Notes under the pieces: model-generated
What the model saw: the letters and a program-made list of their open reading frames with translations, nothing else
What the model was told of the DNA's origin: nothing
Database searches by the model: none
Source of the DNA: Septoria linicola
Taxonomy: Eukaryota > Ascomycota > Dothideomycetes > Mycosphaerellales > Mycosphaerellaceae
NCBI GenBank assembly: GCA_024114885.1
Contig: CP099419.1
Location: forward strand, 4,526,001 to 4,590,000
Reading direction: 5' to 3'
Length of the DNA stretch: 64,000 nt
Made by a program: the position numbers and the translations under genes
Part shown: positions 32,665 to 42,593 of the stretch, in pieces
Position numbering within the stretch: position 1 is the stretch's first letter
Layout of the letters: the number at the start of each line of letters is the position of its first letter

Positions 32665-35600
32665 TCAAATGCTCCCCTCCTGGTGGACGCCGTTCGTGGC
32701 CAGACGGCGCCTTCCATGTATTTTCTGTTCCTCCTTCAAGAATCCATCGTACGAAGTCATTTGTCTGATGGAGGGATCGTCACTAAACAATACAGATTTG
32801 CCGAGCAAGGTCCATTCCTCGTGGTTGGGTATGAGGTTGAGATCTCTGTCTTGTTTAGGCAAAGGTCGTGGTTGCAGAATCCAGAGACGCGCAAGATGCA
32901 TATAGTCCGGGTTCATTAGAGTGGTAGGGATAGCTGGGCGAATGTGTCGATTGCCATCGGGCACAAATGTGACCACTTTACCTCCTAGCACGGTGGGAAC
33001 CCATACCGGTCGCCACTTCTCGGGCTTCAGAATCTGTCTTTGAGGCAGGCCACGAATGACAAGAAAATTGACAAAGTCCATGATGAAAGCCGCAGCACGT
33101 GTGTTCCAGGCGTGCGAAGGCCAGCGACCACACGTGTTTTGCAGAGCAACCATAAGTTCGTAGGCACCTTTGAGATCGACTCGCCATCTGCTCATGCTGT
33201 ACCGCTGGCACACATCGCTCATCCAGTCTGGGCCACATATGAAGACGCACGCCAAAGTCTCCCGGTAGACCTCTTCCATGGGTCCAAATAGCAGATTCGC
33301 TTTCCGATCATGGGTGAGGTAACGCTTTCTGTTTCTGCCAAATTTTCGTTCATCGCAGACTCTGATGAAGTTCTCAGCTAGCTGCAACGCATCTGGGTCA
33401 AGAGGATGATGTTCTCTTCTGCCGCTTTTCAGGAAGTTGAGGTCAAGCTGCACAAAGTGCTCAGGGCCAGAGGTATTTATGGCAATGTTTGCTCGGTCTG
33501 GCAAGCGCTGCAAAGTCTTGGTATTGTTCAGACCACTGTCCGCGACTGTGGGGGTATATAGCCAGCTGTGTACAGCGTCGGTGATTGGCAGCGGAGCACC
33601 GACCGCACACAGAGCACCAGGATCTTGGGCCGCCAGACTCACCAGCATTAAATCATGATAGCATTCATTCTGTGACAAATGTATCATGGGATCACGAAAC
33701 CTCTCCGAGATAGTCAAACCGCACTCCATTGTATTGAGGATGATGGCAATCTTGTCCTTGCGAGCATCGGCTTCTCGTTGTTCGGCAGGGATGCGAGGAT
33801 CTCCGCCCGCCTCCACTAGAAGTAGTGGACACAAGTCAGCGACTGTCTCCGACATGATAGATTATGTTCACTGAGATACTCACTGGCAAATACCTCGGCG
33901 ACCACAGTGGAAAAGTTGCCGTGATGCAGCTGCATTCCCCTCTCGTCGGGCGCCATTTTGCTGCGGTCACGGAAGAACGCGTGCAGAGCTGGTTTCACTG
34001 ATTCCACATCGGGCTCGAACGGGACCTCGGTCGACAGATCTAGCAAATGTGAGATGCACTTGCCGTTGAATCGGAGTACATCTCGTCCGGACCACGAGCC
34101 AGGTCTCTTGCATGGGATGAGGAAAATATGATGCTTCGCCAGTCGCATCTCATGTCTGCACCACGCCCGCTTGAACCAGGAAGAGCGCAAGATCTTGCGA
34201 ATGACTCTGAATAGATTCTCATGGCTTTCGAGGTACGGAGGCTGTTTGCGTCTGAATCGTTGTCCGGGTAGAACATGAGTCATGGCGTTGTATTCACTCA
34301 TGTGGTTGTTGAGAAGTTCTCCCTCGTGCTGGTCCAGCTCGATATCGTCCAAGGCAACCACAACCAGCCTCGCACTCCTGTAAACCATATCCATGGCGGA
34401 CATTGACACTGTGGTCTCTTCGCGACTCTCCTGGTCTATACATATCTGGTCAATCCAAAGTCCTTCATGATCTGACTGTCGCTCTTCCCATACCGCTTGG
34501 AAGATCTCTGGTTCCAATGGGAGTGTGAAGTGATTATGATGTCTCGTCACATGTAGTTTGCGTCTATAGCTCAGTGCAATGAATGATTGATTGTCCTTGC
34601 TGGCAATCTGCCTGTGGCTGTAGATCAGACGAAATCTGAAGAGTTCCTTGATGTCAGGCTTGACCATGAACTTGGCTGCCACGTTTGCGTCGAGTTGCTG
34701 TAGGCGATCCAGCAATGCTTCAGGATCATTCTCGTTGTCGGGCTCCGTGCCCAGCATCCATGCTTTCTCCTCCCGCTTGAGCTCGTAAACGTTGCCTAGC
34801 GGTATCTGGTGGTGGTGAGGTGCACCTATAGACTTCGTCGCGAACTGCAGTCCTTCATACGCAATTTTCGTGACGTCCTCGCGAGTTGCAGGGGACTGCA
34901 TACGGCGTTGACCGACTGGACTAGGAGATCTTGCGCGACGATCTGCATCCAAGCCAAAATACTCTGCTGGTCCAGAGGATGGCAGCCACATGTACCTGCC
35001 CGAGGGTATCGCGTTTACGCTGGGCTGTGGCGATGGCGACCTTGAGGAGCCTGAAATTGTGTCTCCACTAGAATCCTGAGCTTCCTGTGTGATGCCTAAA
35101 TCCGTTGGCTGCCTTACAATGATCTTGAGTCCCGATGGCTGATTTGGCGTACCAATTAGCGGAGGTGTCGAAGTCTTGGCCCCAGGTGCTCGAAAGGTAT
35201 CCAGTGACCCGGTGTCGCTGGGACGTCTGGAATGACGCCGGAATGCTGACAGCGGTGGTGTCCTCCGCCAACCATTTACTTCGCCAGAGTCATCGTGGTC
35301 GCTACTGTCCGACTGATCTCCACTAATGTCGCTACTCCAACCACGCCGATGAGTAGTTTTCTGACGGGATAGTCCGCTTTCGGGAAAGAGGAAGCCATTC
35401 TCACCAGGTCCTACCACAGGTGTCATTGTTGCGTAGCTCCCGTCAGATCGATTGCGCTCTCGTGGGACAGTGGGTGTACCGAAGGCCGTGACTGCGCCCA
35501 TGAACTGTTGAAAAGAGCGAAAGCGCTCAGTGGTACCTCTAGGCGCGCGCTCGAAGTATTCTCGTTTCCACTTAGCCCGCTCATAATGCTCATGTCGCTT

Positions 35601-36347
35601 TTCTGCGTCCTCTTCAGCCTCGAATTTCGTGACCATGGCATCTCGATAGTCTCTGAACGCCTCTAACTCTTTCCTGCGCAGCTTCTCCAACTTCTTTCGA
35701 CGCTGTGTGAAGTAGTCATCATCCTTCTTGTGGTCCGAACGCCCTCTTGATAGCTTCGACAGAACTCTGATGTGTCTTTTCGTGGGACTGGTTGGGCTAT
35801 TGGAGTTGACTGCGTCCGTCTGATCGCCAAGATGCACAACGTGAACGTTACGGTTTGCAAAGGTCTGCCTGCGCTGCAGGCCAACATTCGGTAGGTCTTC
35901 ATCTGCATCGCTGGATATGTGCCCATCCAAATCGGAATGCTCGTGATGCTCATCGTGCTTCTCGCGCTCAGCACTATGCTCCTCGAAATTTTCGGCGTTC
36001 AGTAAGTCTACAAAAGCTGCTTCCATCTGATCTTGCAGCTCCAGCAGATTTAACAGCTCCGCCGTCCGCCTGCGGTTGTCGGCTTTGCTGAGGAGTTTCC
36101 ATGCTTGGTGTATGTTGTGAAAATAGTCACTGGACAGGCTATCCGTATTCTCCCGCCACCATGTCTGGTGCAAGTCACGGCGCAGAGCAGACGGGCTATG
36201 CGCAGCTTCGCTGGCTCTACATGGTCGATGATGTCGATTCGGGTGGTACTTTCGAGCGAGGGCGTGGTACTGTGCCTTTATGGCGCTGGCTGTGGCATCT
36301 CGAGGCAACCCTAATGCCTCGAATGGATCAAAGACCACGTTGGCCAT
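32665..36347 (-). CDS. J-domain/HET-domain fusion protein
   Basis: Exons 33884-36347 and 32665-33815 (GTGAGT donor, GCTGAC branch, CTTCTAG acceptor) give 1204 residues. Residues 6-40 (DPFEALGLPRDATASAIKAQ, then YHALARKYHPN) and ~80-100 are a DnaJ-type J-domain with a long insert. The Hsp70-activating HPD tripeptide reads HPN at 35-37. A highly basic coiled region spans ~205-285 (RRKKLEKLRRKELEAFRDYR) and a disordered Ser/Pro region ~300-480. A HET domain starts near residue 585 with FIALSYRRK, then LWIDQICIDQ near residue 627 and VYRSARLVVVALDD. HET domains act in fungal heterokaryon incompatibility and cell death. The J-domain and the HET core lie in the same uninterrupted exon, so the fusion is not an assembly of two models. 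Chaperone recruitment is doubtful with HPN. The C-terminal 380 residues have no known domain. Confidence 0.85.
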
Positions 36348-37034
36348 CAGTTGTCGATGGAAAGGTGAGAGAGACTCAACTAAGAGCTCCCAAACCTCCC
36401 ATTGATTTGTATGTTCAGCTGCTCCTTCGACGAAGCCGAGATATGGCCCCGGCTTTGGCCCACGCCCTTTGACGCGGGCAATGCGTGCCGAACGCCAAAA
36501 TAGGGTTCACGGTTGCTGGTCACACAGCCGCCCGGCGGCCTCTTCTTCTGCCTTCCTTGATGCTTGTGAAGGTCTCAATGTCGGTCAAATCCGTTCACAA
36601 GTCGCGGTCAATCTGGTGGACCACGCGCCGAATTTGCGCAAGGCAAACTCGCGTACAACTATGGCTAGAACTATGATATTCTATCCTTGCAACGCACGAC
36701 TCCCCCTGTCATGAGCCACCGAAAAGCGTGACGACGCGTGGCGGTCTCAGCATATATAGAAAACATGGTGCGTCCATCTGACGCGTCTCGTTCTGATCCA
36801 TGTAGAAGCATCTCTGCAGTGTAATCAGGGCATGTCTGTGTGCACGAGCAGTTCGGGAAGAGGCATGCCGGTCATGGGTATGCCAGTGGCGAAAGGACCT
36901 CAGAATCTCAAATGGGTGGTTGAGAAGAAAGGAGAGAGTTCAACGAACAAACATCGTGGAACGCTGCGCTTTTAGAAGTTACAAAGGCAAGAAATGAACG
37001 CAGCAGGTGCGAGCAGACCACCATTTCTATTGAT
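36348..37034. other. Intergenic region
   Basis: The promoter of the J-domain/HET gene on the minus strand and the 3' flank of the CorA-like gene. Nothing else supported. Confidence 0.4.
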
Positions 37035-38267
37035 TCATGCCTGCTGTGCAGCGCCGACAGTTGCCTGCTTTTCTAATGTCCACGAATTCGTCTTCGCCGT
37101 CTGCATTCTCCTCGTCACTTCTTGCTCATACATGTCGAAGTTCAGATCTGGCGCGTTCTTTTTGTGCTCTTTTTCCATTCTCGCGAACCACCACAACCAG
37201 AGCGCATATACGACAAGTGTCAGTGGCACAGTGACCACAAAGAAGATATAAATATACGGCGACGCGATCTTCTCGCCGGCCTGAGGATACCAGTTGAACA
37301 TGCCGTCCATGCCGAAAAAGCTCTGCAGTCCGTTGTCAGTGGCAGATAATTAGAAACGGCTTCAACAGACTTACAGCAACAGCAGTTCCAGGCAGAAAAA
37401 TCAGAGTCAAGGTCGCTATGGTCTTCATGGCTGCGCTGTCCTGCCTCGTCTCCTCAGCCATCTGAGCAGTTACTCGAGCAAGCTTGACGTTGAGTAAATT
37501 GTCAATCCTCGATTCTTCAGCAATCTTTCGAGAGCTCTCTGCCACTTGTAAGTTAATTTTGTTGTCTCGCTGCGCCATGAAGTTGAAAATCTTCACAACA
37601 CGTCAGCTGCTGCCACTCATCTGAGCTCCAGGAAACAGATACTTACGGCATGCGACTGGTTGTCGATTCTGCGAGGCATCATATTCAAGTCCTTTTGAAC
37701 TTGCTCAGAATATCTCATTTGCTGCTCTACTTTCTCTCGCATGTCCTCCAGGTAGCTGGTACCGCCCTCCCACAAATGCGTCCACAGCTTCTGATACGCA
37801 TCGAGGTACTTCAACAGATTGTTGCCGAGCTCGACCTCAAAGTTTGATCGCCGTTGAAGCCGGACATGTTCGAGGTTGAACCTATTCAGAAGCTTGTAAT
37901 CGCCGTTATCGTCCAAGCTGATCCTTCCATCGGCGAGCCGCCGCTCAGTATTAGTGAGTTGTCGAGACAATTCCCTGGCATGAGACTGCGACTCATCTAC
38001 GTGATGCACCAAAATCTGCAAAGGCAGAATCGCAAAGTCACGCGGCACCTTTGGATGTCTGTTCAGATATTGCTGTGATGAAAGCAGCTTGCTCAGGCTG
38101 TAGTGTTCGTCCGCAACGAAAAGGCCTCCGCAATGACTTCGTTCGCGATTCACCAATGACAGTGAGCAGAATGACTTGCCATCTCTCGGAGTCTGCAAGA
38201 TGAATGCTTCGCGATCATCAGTAAAAGGCAATAGTGGACAACGAGCTTCACGTACTGAGGATACCAT
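37035..38267 (-). CDS. CorA-like fungal membrane protein, N-terminus unresolved
   Basis: The C-terminal half is clear: exons 37647-~38267, 37375-37590 and 37035-37322 join in phase 0 (GTAAGT donors; introns of 56 and 52 nt). Helical soluble segments lead into IFNFMAQRDNKINLQVAESS, a transmembrane segment (TIATLTLIFLPGTAVASFFG), the loop MDGMFNWYP and a second span (YIYIFFVVTVPLTLVVYALW). These are the features of fungal CorA-like proteins, in which the GMN signature of true magnesium channels is altered; here it reads GMDGM. Transport of Mg is therefore uncertain. Upstream, frames at ~38268-38445 and ~38610-38790 may be N-terminal exons, but I found no splice that keeps phase. Residue count is at least ~310. 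Confidence 0.7.
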
Positions 38268-39449
38268 GACTGGTCAAGGCTGCGGAACCACCTTCATCTC
38301 GTCGCCAGAGATGCTCATACTCATCGGATATCCAGCCTTGCTTCTTCACGGTCTCGACGATCTCATGTCCAAACGGAAGCTTACTTGTGTCTACCAAGTT
38401 CGCGCTGACGGCGTTTCCGGCCCTGCAGTGGTCAACTTGAAGCACTTCGGTCGCACGTTGGCTGTTCTTACAACAATTTGAATCGTACTGTGCTATCGTC
38501 GTAACTTCTGTCGATCTGGATCGATTGTCAGTATTACTGCTTCACGCACCAAAAGGAGACCGAAAGTCTCACTTTATGATTGATGAGGAAGTCTTCTTCC
38601 TCTAGCTTTCTCAATGGCCGTGTTTTGAGCGTCGGCGGAAATTGCCAATTGTTGTGCTATACTGATCAGAACACAGTCGCAGCACCACTGCTGTATCGTC
38701 CACTGCGATCCATACCTCAAGTCTAGAGTCAGTAATCTCGAATTTCTCAAGTCGCGCAGTCTCTTCCATTTTCGGCACGCCTTCGGGATGCACAACTTCC
38801 GCACTGTGCTACGGCCCAATGCATTCCAACTCGATCTGTGAGACGGCGGCGTGTATCACAGCACGATATCGATGCAGGAGACTGACTTCTTGATGTCAAC
38901 ACTCTATACAAGGCCAGAGTGAGATCGGTGAGGTCAAGCTCAACAAGCCGCAGCAACGATATCATGCATGCATGATGTGCTGTAAAACACCTCTTGGCGG
39001 AGCTAGATCCTTTCCTGCATCAGTAATAATCAGCATATCATCATACCGCATGGCAGCATGTCGGTCAGAGCATTGAGAACACCTCAAAACAGACTCTGTG
39101 TTACCCAGCAACCATCGAGACTACGTCTCGCCTCAGGCAATTTGAAGGAGATCATTGCGATTAAGCTCGTCGCATGGGGAATTGCCGTCAAATCCCACTT
39201 CAAGCGGCTCGGCCGATACCACACCTTGAGTGGCTGTGCTTCTTTTTCCCACGCCAAAGGAGTGCTTCGCCGCTGTCTCGCCTGAAAGCGCTGGCAAGCG
39301 ACTGCAAGAATACACAGCCCTTCCGCACATTGCATTTGATCGCTACTGTCATTTTAGATTATCTGGCCCAGACCAGTGTGCGACTTTCAAGAAGACAATG
39401 CCCAGATCCGAACTAGCTTGGCAAAGCATAAAGGAGTCTCCGCGCCTCG
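38268..39449. other. Intergenic region, possibly with N-terminal exons of the CorA-like gene
   Basis: On the minus strand two short frames (about 38268-38445 and 38611-38793) read plausibly like protein and end near the CorA-like exon, but cannot be joined in phase. The rest, toward 39449, holds the promoter of the RyR-domain gene. No other gene is supported. Confidence 0.35.
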
Positions 39450-41999
39450 ATGAGTGCTCGTAGCTCACGCGTACTGCTGGTGGCAGGCGCAGTCTCTTAC
39501 GACTACCTCGTGTATCCGATGACCTCTACCGACGGCCTATCGCATCTCAGTCTAGATGATGATAGTGCAGACGCATCGCAGCTTGTCATCCGGACAGGCG
39601 CAGCTGATCTCGTGGCGCAGCTCCTCACCGCCGCCCAGCCGCAATGGGGATTTGAGGTCTTAGGCCCGCAGCTTCTGGGACCAACCTCTCATAGCCTTAA
39701 GCACAATGCCTCTTCGGTGGTAGATCTAGGTCACACGAAAGACTCAGGCCCTGCTCTGCGCGTGGTTCGCAAAAGAAAGATTGGAAGGTCGCCCGTTTGG
39801 CACCAGCCGTCCGTCGAGCAAACGAGTGCGTCTGCTGGCAGTACAGTCATCATCTCTGGATCTGGAGAAGCTTTGCAGGACGTCGAGCCAGCCTTGGACT
39901 TTCTACAGCGCGTCCGACCTCGGCATATCATTCATTACATGACCAGGCCACTGGCCACGGGCCCACTTTGGGATATCATCAGGAACGGACCATTAACCAG
40001 AGACGGCATTCCTGATCCAGATCATCTGGCTGTGATCATAGACGCCGAGGATCTGCGCGCAGAGGGCATATCATTGAGTCGCTCACTGTCTTGGGAGAGT
40101 ACCGCTGAGGACTTTGTTCGCAATCTTGGCTCGAACGGAAGGCTGGACACGCTGGTCACCTGTCCAAACTTGATCGTGAGGTTCGGCAATCAGGGCATAA
40201 TCCACCACAGAGGTCGAGACGCTACCGATCCGAAGCTCTATTTTCATCCTCGTCACGTTGAGAAGAACAATAACAACGGCGGCCATATGATCGAGCTTTC
40301 CTCCGCATTCACTGCTGGCTTTGCGCTTGGCTTCGCAGAATCATCACCACCAAACACAGAAAAAGGCATCCGCTTGGGCATCTCAGTAGCACGAGACATG
40401 GACCTTGCCGGATTTGTCACGACAGCAGATGATAGCATTCCAAATTACCCTATCAAGCAAATCATCGAGCAGCTTGCAGCAGAAAAGCGTTTCTCCTCTG
40501 TAAGCATACCTTCTGGTCGGATCAGCTCTGGTGATAGCTGGAGAATCTTCGATGCCGTGACGGGCGATCCTGCTGAGGTAGCGAGACAAGTGGTCACGCT
40601 GGGCGCTGAGAAGACGCTGGCACGATGTCCGGCTCAGAAGTTTGGAGATCTCTTGAGCGTCGAGAGGTCAGAACAGGAAAGCCTTCGAGCTGTTGTGGAT
40701 GCAGTACAGGAACGCTTGACGTTCGAGACGTCTCAACCAACATCAATCGGCATTCTTGGACCTCCAGGATCTGGCAAGAAGTTCGTTGCTGCAAACTTGG
40801 CAACGCACTTCTCACGAAACGCAAAGGTGAAGCAGCTCACATTCAATGGCCGGCTACTACGACTGGAGGATCTCATCGCCCTCTGTCACACGATCAGAGA
40901 CAACACTGCTAGCGGTGTCTTGACGATCGTTCGATTTGAGAACTTTGAAGCAATTCTGGAGCCCAAAAACGAGCTTCTTAACGACTTCCTCGTGATGATG
41001 CGGGATGGTCGTTTTACAGACCGGGGGCACGTCCGCTCTCTTGGACATCCGTTGCTCTTCTTCCTGGTCAACCAGGAGCCACCTAGCTTCCAGATGGATG
41101 GAACGCCGACGGCGGCAGAGTCCAGAGAGCGTCGTGTGATCGATGAATCTCAACTTCTTGATAGTGTACATGGCGTCGTGCGGATACTTGGACCAAACCA
41201 GACCGGACAGCAGGACAAGATGTTTCCGATACGTCGAGCGCTCATGCTACGGCAGATGCTCAAGCAGAAGTTTCCACACCTCGAGAACAACGACACTATC
41301 AAGATTGATGATGCGGTTTTACACGCTCTGCTACTAGTGCCTTCCTTTAAGCACGGTTTACGATCACTGGACAAGATCCTCAGCACGAGCCGACTATCAC
41401 ATAAGACCAAATTCGACGTCTCAGCACTGCCACCTGAGGAACAGATACAGCTCCACGTGGATGGCCGGATATTCATGTCCTTCCTCCGATCACCTAAACT
41501 CCCACCACAACTCAGAGAACGTCTTGCACAGGGGCTTTTTGTGGCGTACAAGAAGAAGCGCGTCGAGATGGCACGAACCCCAACAGAGAAAGCTGAGCTT
41601 GAGTCTGACCCAAGCATGTACGATTGGGACGAGCTTGCAGGCGAACTCAAGGAGTCGACGCGGTCACAAGCAGATGATATTCCACGCAAACTGCGCGCTG
41701 TGAACTGCTTTATGCTTGATCAAGATCGCTCCGAGCCACTAATTCACGTGCCAGAGTTCACAGTAGAGGAGCTTGATATGCTTAGTGAAATGGAGCATGA
41801 GCGATTCAATGCGGAAAGGTTACAGAGGCAGTGGAGAATGGGTCCAAGATCAAGTGGCAAGCGGATTACGCCTTTCCTGGTTCCTTGGAGAGATCTTACC
41901 CAGGACTGGAAAGATGTGGATAGAGTCATGGTGGAGTGCGTACCGAAAGTATTGGCCACTGCAGGGTGGAAGATTTATCGTATGCAGGAGGACGAATGA
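39450..41999 (+). CDS. PfkB-like/P-loop/RyR-domain protein
   Basis: A single intronless frame of 849 residues. Residues ~5-320 resemble a PfkB/ribokinase-like fold (VLLVAGAVSYDYLVYP near the start, LAVIIDAEDLR, ISLSRSLSWESTAEDFV, a LSSAFTAGFALGFAE end). Residues ~430-670 form a P-loop module with Walker A GPPGSGKK at about 437, in which the usual Ser/Thr after Lys is Lys, and a degraded Walker B (TIVRFENFEA). The downstream blocks RDGRF, RILGPNQ and FPIRRALMLRQML are those of the ATPase seen with RyR domains in bacteria. Residues ~770-845 are a RyR domain (EMEHERFNAERLQRQW, PFLVPW, WKDVDRVMVECV). RyR domains have been proposed as ligand sensors in nucleotide-based conflict systems; the role here is inference. 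The absence of introns and a bacterial-type layout suggest possible horizontal transfer. Cytosolic. Confidence 0.75.
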   Translation: MSARSSRVLLVAGAVSYDYLVYPMTSTDGLSHLSLDDDSADASQLVIRTGAADLVAQLLTAAQPQWGFEVLGPQLLGPTSHSLKHNASSVVDLGHTKDSGPALRVVRKRKIGRSPVWHQPSVEQTSASAGSTVIISGSGEALQDVEPALDFLQRVRPRHIIHYMTRPLATGPLWDIIRNGPLTRDGIPDPDHLAVIIDAEDLRAEGISLSRSLSWESTAEDFVRNLGSNGRLDTLVTCPNLIVRFGNQGIIHHRGRDATDPKLYFHPRHVEKNNNNGGHMIELSSAFTAGFALGFAESSPPNTEKGIRLGISVARDMDLAGFVTTADDSIPNYPIKQIIEQLAAEKRFSSVSIPSGRISSGDSWRIFDAVTGDPAEVARQVVTLGAEKTLARCPAQKFGDLLSVERSEQESLRAVVDAVQERLTFETSQPTSIGILGPPGSGKKFVAANLATHFSRNAKVKQLTFNGRLLRLEDLIALCHTIRDNTASGVLTIVRFENFEAILEPKNELLNDFLVMMRDGRFTDRGHVRSLGHPLLFFLVNQEPPSFQMDGTPTAAESRERRVIDESQLLDSVHGVVRILGPNQTGQQDKMFPIRRALMLRQMLKQKFPHLENNDTIKIDDAVLHALLLVPSFKHGLRSLDKILSTSRLSHKTKFDVSALPPEEQIQLHVDGRIFMSFLRSPKLPPQLRERLAQGLFVAYKKKRVEMARTPTEKAELESDPSMYDWDELAGELKESTRSQADDIPRKLRAVNCFMLDQDRSEPLIHVPEFTVEELDMLSEMEHERFNAERLQRQWRMGPRSSGKRITPFLVPWRDLTQDWKDVDRVMVECVPKVLATAGWKIYRMQEDE

Positions 42000-42593
42000 A
42001 CAAAGTCGTGGTCAGATGTAAATATGCATAATACCCCAAATACAGTGCTTGTACTTCCAAGCCGCGGTCTTACTTGGTCGGTAAGGAGCTTGGCACCCTG
42101 AACTCCAGTCCGTCGAAGAAGTTTTGGAGCCCGTTCGGTTCGCTGGCTCTTGTAGGACACAAGACACACCGCTGTACGCTTTGTGCCCACGCTTATCGGA
42201 AGCAGTTTCCTGGCAGGAGGACTAGTTAGTTTCGGTAGACGCTTTGTCAGCCGAAGTTTCGCGTTGACAAAATCTCGCGTCCGTAGGGCTGACCGAATAC
42301 GAACCACTGAGCAGCTGCATTGAGACGGACGACTACCGTCTCCCTGCTCATCTTCTCTCACGTCTGCTGGTCACACGATTCCATACACGATGCCTGAAAC
42401 GCATGTTCTGTGGCGAAGCTCGTTGAGCAGGAGACGGCGTGGAAGCTCACACTTGCGAAATTTCGCCTCGTGCACGAAAGAGCGGAGCATATCTTTATGG
42501 CTGCCTATTTGTACAATGTGAGAAATCCTAGAAATGCCCCGACTCACGTGGTGAGCCGAGGTCACTCACAGCTACATTTCGCGCCTCGCACAA
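42000..42593. other. Intergenic region
   Basis: About 590 bases between the RyR-domain gene and the FAD oxidase remnant. Two overlapping minus-strand frames are not supported. No repeat found. Confidence 0.4.
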
